Part shown: piece after piece, positions 40,155-49,935 of the stretch
Layout: each line of letters begins with the position of its first letter
How positions within the stretch are numbered: position 1 is the first letter of the stretch
Source: Prorocentrum cordatum
Taxonomy: Eukaryota; Sar; Dinophyceae; Prorocentrales; Prorocentraceae
DNA length: 50,000 bases
Assembly: GCA_963575745.1 (NCBI GenBank)
Contig: CAUYUJ010019616.1
Span: forward strand, 1-50,000
Direction of reading: 5' to 3'
Made by a program: the position numbers and the translations under genes
The notes under the pieces: model-generated
Seen by the model: only the letters and a program-made list of their open reading frames with translations
Databases searched by the model: none
What the model was told of the DNA's origin: nothing

Positions 40155-40298
40155 GGGCCTGGCCCTCTACAGGAATAATATTCGAAAGTAGCAAAAAATA
40201 GTCTAGGGATTATGTTTTGAGTATTTTTGGTTATTCTTATGTATGGTTTGACTAGTTTCTGCCCCTCGCCCAAGATCCGCCTGTAGGGGGACATGCCC
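40155..40298. mobile_element. 144-bp MITE-like element, copy A
   Basis: The 19-bp terminal inverted repeats are gggcctggccctctacagg and its near complement cctgtagggggacatgccc. The interior is A/T-rich (aatattcgaaagtagcaaaaa). It has the same length and interior as 42,879-43,022. No ORF. Confidence 0.8.
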
Positions 40299-40498
40299 AA
40301 CCTAAATTTGGACCGACCCTGTGACCAGCCCGATGGTCGGGTGTAGCCGACCCATCAGTCCATGGCGTGGAGTGCTGGACTTTTTCCCAACCATCCTGTG
40401 GTGTTGGGTCCTCGTTTTGAAGAAACGGTCCCCGCGTTCCTCTTCTCCTCTCCTCCTCCTTCCCTTCCTCCCCCTCCTCCCCTCCCTCCTTTTTCCAT

Positions 40499-41012
40499 GC
40501 GCTTCACCCACCCAGCACAGCGTTTCGTGGCCCCATAGGGAGTTCCACCGAAGCCCCCAGTGGGACCGCCCGCATGCGTCCGCCACCACCCAGCACAGCC
40601 CTTGCTCCCTGCGTTTCACCCACCCAGTATAGCGTTTCGTGGCCCCGTAAAAAAAGGGGCTCCACCGAAGGTCCCAGTGGCACCGCCCGCATGCGCTCGC
40701 CACCACCCAGCACGGCTCTTGCTCCTTGCGTTTCACCCACCCAGTACAGCGCTTCGTGGCCCCATATGGGGGCTCCACCGAAGGTGCCAGTGGCACCGCC
40801 CGCATGCGTCCGCCACCACCCAGCACAGCCCGGGCTCCCTGCGTTTCACCCACCCAGCACAGCGGTTCGTGGCCCCATGAAAAAGGGGTTCCACCGAAGG
40901 TCCCAGTGGCACCGCCCGCATGCGTCCGCCACCACCCAACACGGCCCTTGCTCCCTGCGTTTCACCCACCCAGTACAGCGCTTCTTGGCACCATAGGGAG
41001 CGCCACCGAAGA
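40499..41012. repeat. Five-copy ~115-bp tandem repeat
   Basis: Units beginning gcg(c/t)ttcacccacccag start at 40,499, 40,611, 40,728, 40,841 and 40,957 (last one partial). Spacings of 112, 117, 113 and 116 are not multiples of three, so the long minus-strand frame across it is not a real repeat protein. Confidence 0.95.
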
Positions 41013-41157
41013 AGATATTCACAATCGCGGTACTCACAACTGCATATGGTTGGGTCTTTCGCCAGGCTAATTTTTCATTGGAAAAAGCCACACGCTGGCT
41101 CATGCCATATGGCCTCTCGTCGGGATGACGTGTTGAGCCTCTTGTTCTGCACCACCC

Positions 41158-41352
41158 GAAGAAGAACAAGACACATAAGCATTAACTTGTTGCGCTCCGC
41201 GCGCAATTCTTGGATCCGCGCCTGGGCCCCCCAGCGGCGCCTCCGGCGCCGCCCCTGGCGCGGTCCGCGCGCCAGGGAGGGGGGTCCAGCGCGAATGCAA
41301 GAAATCCGCGCGGAGCGCCAAAAGTTTATTCTCGTGTGGCTTTTTCTTCTTC
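41158..41352. mobile_element. 195-bp foldback element, copy A
   Basis: Terminal inverted repeats of about 30 bp begin gaagaagaac. The centre is a GC-rich palindrome (ttggatccgcgc...ggcgcctccggcgcc...). It is paired with 43,146-43,341. No coding capacity. Confidence 0.75.
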
Positions 41353-42171
41353 TAACCACGTGCGGTGCGGACACTTCGAGTCGGTGCTTCAAGTTGGACA
41401 AGGAGTGCACCGACCACAAAGTGTCAGGCGCCAGGCCCACCCTACCCAAGCTCATGGCCGGCATGTACCCTCAGTCAAGAAGTCAGGGCGATTGCGTCCC
41501 TGTCCTCGCGTCGTGGTGCAAATGATCTGTGCCCTGCTGCCACCACTCCTCCTCCGACTGAAGCTGCAACGCGAGCTGTCGGACCTGAGGGTTTGGTTCC
41601 GACGCCTGGAGTGCCAGCAGCCAGGCGAGAGAGGCAACATCCAGCAGTGCCTTAGGTGTGGATCAAGCCGGTGCGTTCTCGAGGGGGGTAGCCCTGCCGC
41701 GGCGGTGCCAGGCAGGATTTCACTTTTCCGCAGGCCCCTCATCTCGTCTCGTGCTGTCCTGTGGTGTTGTATGCATGAACGGTATTGCCCAGCTTACTGA
41801 CTGTTCCGATTGGCCGCGCTGGCTTTGGCCAAGATTGTTGTGAGAAAGGCACGATGCAGGTTGCGTTTCAGTCCCCTAGGCTCATGGGCGAATAAGCACG
41901 CGGGGCCTGTGTGCTTCGCCCCCTGTGGGCGGCAGCGGCTGTCGCTGTGCCTGTCTGCTGCCGCCTCCGACGAGCAGCGTTGGACATCGTTATTGTTTCA
42001 GGGAGGGCGGCTTCGGTCGAACCGCTGGAAGGGCGGCTTCGACCGTCGGGCCCACGTGGGCTCGACACTCACCCGGCAGAACATGCTTGACCATTCCCTC
42101 GTGGACAGCCGAAACGAACCGAACCTCCTCGCTGCCGGCTCCTCCCCAGCAGGGGCGCACCAGGGCGGGAG
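41353..42171. other. No recognisable gene
   Basis: This is mostly unique sequence. The block ccaggcccaccctacc occurs here (41,431) and at 42,626. Frames of up to 196 codons cross the neighbouring foldback element and show no domain. Confidence 0.4.
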
Positions 42172-42865
42172 GAGGAGGAGGAGGGAGGAGGAGGAGGACG
42201 AGGAGGAGGAGGAGGAGGAGGAGGAGGCAGGAGGAGGAGGAGGCAGGAGGGAGGGTGGCCCCCAGGGCCCGTGCCTCCCCCCCGGGGAGGGGGCGCCCCA
42301 GGGCCGCCAGCCCGCTCCCGTCCTCCATGGCGCCCCCCGTGGGCGCCCTGCCGCTGGCCGCCGCCCTGGGGCCCGCCGCAGGACCTCGCGGGAGAGGGGG
42401 CCGCCCGTGCGCGGCTGCCTGCGCGCATCCCGAGGGGGGGGAGCCGCCGCGGCCCGTCGGAGCCGCCGCGGCCCGCACGAGCCCCTCCGAGTGCGAGCAC
42501 TGCGAGGCGAAGCTGACATTGGGCACAGCGCATCCTCCAAGCTGACATTGGGCACAGCGCATCCTCCAAGGGGGGTGGACGTCGGTGAATTCGAGCTCCA
42601 TGCTCGTGCAATATTTTAAAAGGAGACGCCAGGCCCACCCTACCGAGCCACGGCAGTGTAACCAAGATGACTTGATCAGATCCGATCGTGGGAGGATAGA
42701 TGGGACGCCGACGGACGCCGCCGACGACGACGACGCCGACGACGCCGACGCCGACGCCGACGCTGACGACGCCGACGACGACGCCGCCGCCGACGCCGAC
42801 GACGCCGCCGCCGCCGCCGCAGCCGACGCCGCCGCCGACGACGACACCGACGCCGACGACGAGCG
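42172..42865. repeat. (GGA)n, 29-bp duplication and (GACGCC)n tract
   Basis: Bases 42,172-42,255 are GGA repeats. Bases 42,510-42,567 are two exact copies of a 29-bp sequence starting aagctgacattggg. Bases 42,715-42,865 are GAC/GCC hexamer repeats. Long frames are repeat artefacts. Confidence 0.9.
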
Positions 42866-42878
42866 CGGCCCCCGCGTG

Positions 42879-43022
42879 GGGCCTGTCCCTCTACAGGAGG
42901 AATATTCAAGAATAGTCAACAAAATAGTCTGGGGACGATTTGTTGACTATTTGTGTTTCTACTTCAAGGTATTTTTTGAGTTGTTTTTTATTATTTTTCG
43001 CCGCCTGCAGGGGGACATGCCC
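42879..43022. mobile_element. 144-bp MITE-like element, copy B
   Basis: The 19-bp terminal inverted repeats are gggcctgtccctctacagg and cctgcagggggacatgccc. Length and interior (aatattcaagaatagtcaac, atagtctggggac) match copy A at 40,155. Confidence 0.85.
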
Positions 43023-43058
43023 GACCTAAATGTAGCAAATCCTGTTCTGTTGATTACT

Positions 43059-43600
43059 TTGGCCGTCTTCCGCCGCCCTGCCGCCGAGGCAGAGGTGGCA
43101 ACTCCCTCGGCGCGCCACGTCAACAAGAAAGGTTTTGCTAGATTGGAAGAAGAACGAAGCACGTAAACAGAAACTTTCGGCGCTCGGCGCGAATTTTTTG
43201 GATCCGCGCTGGGCCCCCCTGGCGGCGCCTCCGGCGCCGCCCTTGGCGCGCTCCGCGCGCCAGGGCGGGGGGCTTGGCGCGGATCCAAGAAGTCCGCGCG
43301 GAGCGACAAATGGTTATGTTTATGTGGTCTATTCTTTTCTTGGTATCGTTCGGACGTGTGCTTTTTTCTCGGCGGGGGCTATGAAGAAGCATCCTGGATC
43401 ATCCTGAGGAAAAAAACACGCACGAAACCGAGAAAAGCGCAAGGAATGGACGTCCGAGCGATGGCCAGTTCTTCTATAGCTGCAGCAAGACCTTTTTTGT
43501 TGACGTGGCGCGCTCCAGGACCCCAGGAGGCTCCTCGCCCTCGAGGGCCGCAGGGAGTTGCCATCTCTGCCTCAACGGCAGGGCGGCGGAGGCGGGCCGG
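43059..43600. repeat. Inverted repeat flanking the second foldback element
   Basis: Bases 43,059-43,137 (through gcgcgccacgtcaacaagaaa) recur in reverse complement at about 43,490-43,595 (ttttttgttgacgtggcgcgc...gcagggcggcgg). The 196-bp foldback element lies between them. Confidence 0.75.
43146..43341. mobile_element. 196-bp foldback element, copy B
   Basis: Ends gaagaagaacgaag and cttttctt form inverted arms. The interior is a near-perfect GC-rich hairpin with ttggatccgcgc on one side and gcgcggatccaag on the other. It is homologous to 41,158-41,352. Confidence 0.8.
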
Positions 43601-43694
43601 AGCAGAGCGAGGCCGCCGCCGCCGGCGGAAGGCCGGCGGGAGCCCGCAGAAGTAGAGGATGCGGCCCCGAGAGGTGGCAACCTTTGTGGATTCA

Positions 43695-43899
43695 GGGGCA
43701 ACGATAGGGGGGATAGGCATAGGGGGGGGGTGCATCGACCCCCAATCGCCCATTGATCGCCGATAGGGGGCCGATAGCCCCGGCCCGCCCAGGAAGGTGC
43801 GGATTCACTATCGAAGGCCTATCGCCGATCTATCGGCGATGTATCGCCGATTCCAGGTCGATGCATCTCCCTTATGCCAGTCCCCCCTATCGTTGCCCC
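43695..43899. mobile_element. 205-bp element with 44-bp terminal inverted repeats
   Basis: The left arm (ggggcaacgataggggggat...tgcatcgacc) is matched by the complement of the right arm (ggtcgatgcatctccc...cctatcgttgcccc). It is flanked by copies of ttgtggattca on both sides, which could be a target-site duplication. The centre has repeated cgatctatcggcgat. Confidence 0.75.
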
Positions 43900-43959
43900 T
43901 CATTTGTGGATTCAGGGGCTTCCGGAAACCCGACACATATATTTAATTACATCAGATCG

Positions 43960-44167
43960 GGACGACCGACATGAGTACGGAAAGAATAGGTGCATTGCCC
44001 AACAGCAGTTCCTGTTCATTTTGAACAGGAATTGCTGTCCGCGTCGCCGCGGCCTGTGTCCACTGAAAACAAAAAAACCGCCTGCCCAACAGCGGCCGCT
44101 GTCGGTTCTGGACAACAATTGCTGTTGGGCATTGTACCCATTCTTTCCGTACCCATTTCGGGCGTCC
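43960..44167. mobile_element. 208-bp element with about 45-bp terminal inverted repeats
   Basis: The left arm reads ggacgaccgacatgagtacg, then gaaagaata and tgcccaacagca. The right arm is its near complement ending ccgtacccatttcgggcgtc. A second inner palindrome (aacagcagttcctgttc...gaacaggaattgctgt) is visible. Non-coding. Confidence 0.8.
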
Positions 44168-44249
44168 AAAGTACAGGATGCGCCCCCATAAGGGGCAACC
44201 TTTGTGGATTCAGGGGCTTCCAGAAACCCGACGCATAGATCTACACATT

Positions 44250-44390
44250 GTTCACTTCTAATTCTTCGAAAGTTCTGTGATTATTTGGGGTGCCAAGGTG
44301 CTTTCATTTCTAAGTGTTTTATCCTGGGCTTCTTCCTGGGCACTTGGGGGCCAGGAACAATTAGAAACGAGCACAATTGAAAATGAGCAC
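44250..44390. mobile_element. 141-bp short inverted-repeat element, copy B
   Basis: It matches 36,575-36,706, with gttcacttctaattcttcga at the left, aaatgagcac at the right, and ggtgctttcatttctaa and ttagaaacgagcac inside. Confidence 0.65.
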
Positions 44391-45880
44391 GATTACACAT
44401 GAACGAAGTGCAATTAATTACAATGAGAGAAACACCAATCAGTGGATGGTCTTCGCTGAGGAGATCGACCGGGACCCCAGGAGCCCGGGAACCCAGAACC
44501 CACCGAAATCGGCCCGGAACTAATAACCGGGAGTCCGGGAACCCAGCCTGCTACCAAAATCGGCGGGACATTTTCTCCAAACCTCTCAACTTCCGCTGGG
44601 ACCCCTTCAGTGCAAGATCTGATTGGGGAAATATATTTGTTGTATTTTGATATTATGGTCGTGGACGGTGCGGTGGTCGTGGACGGTACGGTATCGTCTG
44701 GTACGGTGGTCGCGGCCAGTACGATATCGCTTGGCACGGTAGTCTCGGCCGGTTGGCGCGGTACGGTATGGACCGGCACTGGTTGGCCAGTATTCTGAAT
44801 GTCGGTGACCATCAAGAGACAAGAGCTAGTCATCATAAAGTTGGAAGATGGGAGTCATTGAAGCAAACAAAGAACAAGCGAGGAAAAGGTTGCTTCCTGT
44901 CAGTACGAGATGCAGACAGTTGTTGCGAAGAGAGGCGACGACAAAGGAGATCTACCAAAGCCTGACGCTATGACCCGATTCGATCTCGATTCCAGCCAGG
45001 TCGATCCGATTCGATGCCGATTTCCCGCCGAACAGATGCGGCTCGACGCCTGAACGGCGCCTGTTGTGCAACGTGGTGCCAGCCGATCCGATTCGATGTC
45101 GACTCCGTGCCGATCTGGCCCGGCTCGATGCTGACCGATCCTGCCCGTGGGCTTTCGGCTTCCCGGAGGGGGGCCTCGGGAGCCTGCCACCAGAAGAGGG
45201 GGGAGACCCAGATCTCCGACGGTAGGTTAGTTGTTCCATCTGTGGAGTTTGTTTTTTTATAGACGCACTTACAACTGCCGACAAGACTCGTCAAAAGAGC
45301 AATGACGGTTTTTGTTGACGTTGCTTGCGTGGTCTGCGCTACTTCAATGTTGGCATGAGGTACTTGGCCCAGACGCAGGGGTGACGGTGACCGGCATCCG
45401 GCCCTCACAGCATTGAAGAACGTGTATTCTGACAATTGCCCAGATCATCGAGCGTTTTGAATTTGAACGGCGTGTCAATTTACTTTTGATGGGGTTTGTA
45501 GGGTCGGCCGATTTTTGTCAAACCAACGGGTGATGTGTGTATCGGTCGGGTCTGTCCAACCGGAGCTCCCCTCCACAGCTGAGTTTTTGGGGCGTGTATA
45601 GCACGTTGGTGAGTGCCACCGCTTGAGCCCTTCATCGGCTCGCCCTCCAGCGCACGGGCTTGGCCCTGAATTTGACCTTCCATCCCCAGCGCTTTTCCTA
45701 GGTCTTGGTCTCCGAAAGCCGATCTCGGGCCATCAAAAGCGTCTCCGGGGCGAGAAGTTGTCCCCGTGGAAACGGTCGGGACCCTTGGGGCGCGGATCGC
45801 AAAAACCATGTCGTCGGATGGCTGGGGCCCGGGGAGGGAGGGAGGGGGAGGGGCGGGAGGGTGGGAGAAGAGAGGCGATG
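44391..45880. other. No recognisable gene; short degenerate repeats
   Basis: Bases 44,650-44,775 hold degenerate 10-30-bp units around acggt, readable as VVDGTVSSGTVV on plus or TTVPDDTVPSTT on minus in short ORFs. Bases 44,955-45,140 hold repeated ccgatccgattcgatg. The rest is unique. No supported gene. Confidence 0.4.
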
Positions 45881-46027
45881 GGAGGAGCAGGAGGAGGAGG
45901 AGGCGGAGGAGAAGGATAGGAGGAGGAGGAGGGGGAGGAGGAGGAGGAGGAGGAGGAGGAGGAGGAGAGGGGAGGAGGAGGAGGAGGAGGAGGAGTAGGG
46001 GAGGAGGGGGAGGAGGAGAGGAGGAGG

Positions 46028-46066
<39 letters not shown>

Positions 46067-46140
46067 GGAGGAGGAGGAGGAGGAGGAGGAGGAGGAGGAG
46101 GATAATATTGACAAGGAGAGGAACCAGGAGAGGGAGTGAG
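45881..46140 (+). repeat. (GGA)n with internal (GAT)n
   Basis: GGA-rich repeats are interrupted by (GAT)n at 46,027-46,064. The ORFs crossing it (poly-Arg/Gly/Glu or poly-Ser/Leu) are artefacts. Confidence 0.95.
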
Positions 46141-46165
46141 GAGCCATGAGGAGGAGTACCAGGAG

Positions 46166-46209
46166 CCATGAGGAGGAGTACCAGAGTACTCTGGTACTCC
46201 TCCTCATGG
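46166..46209. repeat. Perfect 44-bp palindrome
   Basis: The sequence from ccatgaggagg to cctcctcatgg equals its own reverse complement, with centre agtact and no spacer. The left arm is also directly duplicated just upstream at about 46,144-46,160. Confidence 0.95.
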
Positions 46210-46427
46210 TACCACTCTAGAGTAGGCCCAAGATGCGGCAGCGATGCTGCAGCACGCCCTCCCGCCTCCCGTGCCGTCCCCAGTCCCGTCCTCAGTAGGC
46301 CTCGCAAGCCTCCAGCTTCGCCGCCCCCGATGGGCCTGCCGTTCGGGTGAGAGCTCCGTTTCAAGAGGGGCCGCATTTGCATCCGAGGTGTTCAGCGGGA
46401 TCCCCGTTTTGAAAAGATGCCCACGCC

Positions 46428-47465
46428 CTCCTCCGCCTCCTCCGCTCCGCCGTCTCCTCCTCCCCCTCCTCCTCCTCTTCATCCTCCGCTTCCTCCTCCT
46501 CCTCCTCCTCCTCCTCCTCCTTCCCCTCCTCCTCCTCCTCCTTTTCCTCCGCCCCCCTCCGTGTAATACATTTGCTGAGGCCCGCTTGGGCGCCCCCCCA
46601 GACGCACCTGTTTCATTAGGTGCAGGCAGCCGGGTAGCGTGCCGCGCGCCCGGCCCTCCTTCCCCGCTCCCCTCCTCAAGCAGTGGCGAAGCGTCCTGGC
46701 TCGCCTATAGCCCTACCAGACAATGTTCTAAGAAGCTTTTGTGGTTTCCACGAAATGTTCTTAGAACATTTCTGGTGGAGTATGTCTTGTTTTATCACTT
46801 CGGGTTTATGTTCTAAGAAAGCTGTTTTGTTATTAGAACACTCTTGGGTTCTAAAGACACTTCGTTGTAGGACTATAGGAATGCCGGGACGGTCGGTCCC
46901 TGCTCAACCTCCTCCTCCCCTTCCCCTGCTCCTCCGCCACAGGGCTGAGCTGGATGGTTAAATCAGTGCCATAGATTTGCTGCGCAAGTTTACGGTTTCT
47001 GCCTTAGCATCGAAGACATATCCGGCGAGAGCACCTTTTCGAGAAGGAGTCCTCGCCCATCCTTGTGACTGGTAAGTGCTGCAAGCTTTTAAGATGCACT
47101 TGTGTTGTTACAAGCCTTTACGAGTGCGCGGCGTCAAGCCGAGAACCCCATTTTGAAAACAATATGTGCTCCATCGCTGCACCTGCTGCACGAATTCAAC
47201 ACGAATGTGGGCGGCGTTACTTTGGGAGCCCCATCGTGAAGGCGACGTGTGCTCTACCCTTGTAGCGGTACAACCAGCCCGCCGTACCAACAAGTCTGGG
47301 GGTGCGGCAGGGAGGAGTTATCGAAGACGCCTGCGCCCCTGCCTGTTAGAATCGCCCACGTGTCCGAGCTTTGTGGCAAGAGCTCTGCCAAGCTATCGGT
47401 CCATGTGTTCCCCCAACCGTTGTGGAGACCCTTCGGGGAACACTTGGGGGAGGATGGTGGGGAAG
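46428..47465. other. (TCC)n to about 46,560, then no recognisable gene
   Basis: After the TCC tract, bases 46,730-46,860 are unusually AT-rich and contain repeated ttctaagaa and an almost perfect palindrome aatgttcttagaacatt. Bases 47,080-47,260 hold two diverged ~85-bp units (tacgagtgcgcggcgtc / aacacgaatgtgggcggcgt). Confidence 0.5.
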
Positions 47466-49720
47466 ATCAGGAGGAGGAGGAGGAGGAGAAGGAGGAGGAG
47501 GAGGGAAAAGGAGGGGGCATCTTGGACGCCTCTGGGGGCACTCTTGGGGCCTCCTGGGAGCTTCCTGGGAGCCTCTTGGAAACATCTTGGGGGCCTGCTT
47601 GGGCCTCTTCGGGGCCTTGGGGGCTTCTCAGGGTCCTCTTTGGCCGTCGTGGGGCATTCCTGGCACGTCCGACACCGTCGGAAGCCGTCTTGAGGGCCTC
47701 TCTGGGCCGACTTGGGGCCCTCTTGGGATGCCTCCAGGGCCGCCTTGGAAGCCATCTTGGACGTCTTGGAGGCCTCTTGGGCCGTGTTGGAGCCCTCTTG
47801 GGGCCGTGTTGGGGGCCTCGGGCCGTCATGAGGTCATCATGGAGGCCTCTTGAGCGATCTTGGGGCGATGTTTGGGGTCTCTTGGGCCGTCTCGGGCGAT
47901 CGGAAGGCCGAGAAGAACAACTGCCAAAATCCTTCAAAATTCGATGGAAGAGCAATGATGATGGCCTCTTCGGGCCTTCCTGGAAGCCCTTTTGGGAGCC
48001 TTGGGCCGTCTTGGAGACCTCTTGGAGACCTCTTGAAGACCTCTGGGGCCGTCATGGGCCATCTTGGAGCCATCTTGAGCCGTCTTGGTGGGCTCCTCGC
48101 CCGTCTGACGCCGTCGGAAGCAGTCTTGCGGGCCTCTCTAGGCCGACTCGGGGCCTCTTGGGGTGCTCCAGGTCCGTCTTGGAGGCCATCTTGGGCGTCT
48201 TGGAGGCCTGTTGGGCCGTCTTGGGACTTCTTGGGGCCGTCTTGGGGGTCTCTTGGGTTGTTCTGGGGCCATCTTGGAGGCCTCTTGACCGCTCGTGGGG
48301 CGATGTTTAGGAGCTCTTGGGCCGTCTCGGGCCGTCGGAACGCACATGCCAAAATCCTTCAAAATCAAAGCTTTTGGTCTCTCTGGTCATTCCTGGAGGC
48401 CCTCTTAGAGGCATCTGAGACCGTCTTGGAGGTCTCTTGGAGGCCTCTGGGGCCGTCATGCGCCGAATTTGGAGGCATCTTGGACTCTCTTGGGCAGTCT
48501 TCGAGGCCATCTTGGACCATCTTCGGCGAATTGGGAGGCCTCTTGGGACCATTTTGAAAGCTTCTTGGGCCGTCATGGGGCCACCTTGGACGCCTTTGGG
48601 GCCATCTTGGGGCGATCGTGGAGGCCTCTTGGGCTCTCTGGGGACCAAGAAGAAGCGCAAGCCCAAATCCTTCAAACTCCCAAAGACGCCCAATGATGTT
48701 GGCCTCTTCGGGACCTCCTCGAGGACGTCTTGGAGGCCTCTTGAGCCGTCGTTGCAGCCCCTTGGACGCCTCGTTGGCCCTTTGAGACCGTCTTGGAGGC
48801 TCTGTGGGCTCTCTGGGGCTGTCTTGGAAACCCTCTTGCCCTATCTTGGACGAACATGGAGGCCATCATGGAAGCGATTTAGAGCCATCTTGGAGCCATC
48901 TGGACCGGAAAATCCTTTGCAACCGGGTCTTCCGCAAGGCCGGCTCGCTGGGCTGGAGCCCCAGGGGAAAATTGTTTTTCACACAACAAAAACATTCAAC
49001 AAAACTAGTAGGGTTCAGCACGTCAGGCACCCTTATGGCAAGAAGATCATTCCGGGCGGCGGATCTCATGGCTTTCGGCCCATCCGGCCACCGTGCCTGG
49101 GTTGTGTGTCTGAGGCCTGTAAGGATCTCGTCGAGGCTTCTCGCCCGCCTCCTGGAGGCAGTTTTGAAGCCTCTGGGGGGCTATCTTGGGGCCCTTGCGA
49201 GGCCTCTTGGGTGGCCTCTTGGGGCCTCGTGGGGGCCTCTTGGGGGCTTCCTGGTGCTTCTTGGGGGCCTCCTGGGGCCTCGGGGACGCCTCTTGGGGCG
49301 GAAAGCTGGGATTGCCAGTTCGTGTTCCCCGTCTCTTGGGCCCCTCTTGGGGCCGTCTTAGGGCCCTCTTGGAGCCTTCTTGGGGCCCTCTTGGGCCGTC
49401 TTGGGCCCCCCTCAGGGGCTTCTGGGGCTGTCTCATGGCGGTCTTGGGGGCCTCTTGGGAGGTCTTGGGACGTCGGAACGTAGAGCAGTGGAGAGTCCCC
49501 AACACATGGAGAAACCTTTTGAAGATCACTGACTTTGGCCCCTTGGAGCCTTCTTGGGAGGCCTCTGGGAGGCCTCTTGGGCCGTCTTGGAAGCTTCTTG
49601 GGCCCTCTTGGGGACATCTTGGACGACTTGGGGCGATCTTTGGGCTTCTCGGTGCCCTCTTGGGCTGTCTTGAGGGCCTCTTGAGATCCGCCTGGGCCCC
49701 GAAAAGTCACGCGAGCAGAT
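47466..49720 (+). repeat. 2.2-kb GGCCTCTTGG superarray
   Basis: After a (GGA)n at 47,466-47,513, irregular units of ttggggcc(g/a)tcttgggggcctc continue to about 49,720. A motif gccaaaatccttcaaa interrupts it at 47,923, 48,348 and 48,661. A conserved 110-bp module lies at 48,981-49,100. The G-rich strand is always plus. Open frames (Arg/Pro/Gln- or Trp/Gly/Leu-rich) on both strands follow from composition. Confidence 0.9.
48981..49100 (+). repeat. Conserved module shared with the tandem-unit spacer
   Basis: This stretch matches 6,391-6,500 and 15,499-15,608, with shared blocks aaaacat(t/c), tcagcacg(t)c, ggcaccc, tggcaag, gcggcggatct and ttcggcccatcc. In both settings it sits between GGCCTCTTGG arrays. 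Confidence 0.75.
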
Positions 49721-49899
49721 GCGGGGGAGCCCATGGGGCACGCGGAGAGCCCCAAGACATTTAGGATTTCGCGGTCTGGGCCCCTATGAGGCTCAGGGGA
49801 TTGGGCAAAGGACCTGCGGACACGCCCACTCCGTCCCCAGAGGCACGGTGGCGGATCTTTGAGGAGAAGGGATCGAGAAGGGAGACGGTAAGGAGAAGG

Positions 49900-49935
<36 letters not shown>

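Noticed and set aside
40302-40853. Repeat protein on minus across the tandem repeat
   Set aside because: Repeat spacings 112, 117, 113 and 116 change frame, so the apparent repeat peptide is not maintained by selection.
42585-43166. 193-aa acidic Asp/Ala-rich protein
   Set aside because: The frame runs over the GAC/GCC hexamer tract and then through a MITE; no coding evidence.
45480-46382. 300-aa minus ORF with poly-Leu/Ile/Pro
   Set aside because: It is encoded by GGA and GAT repeats; hydrophobic runs mimic membrane segments but arise from the microsatellite.
47249-48310. 353-aa plus ORF rich in Trp, Gly, Leu and Ser
   Set aside because: It is the translation of ggcctcttgg repeats; equally long frames occur on the other strand.
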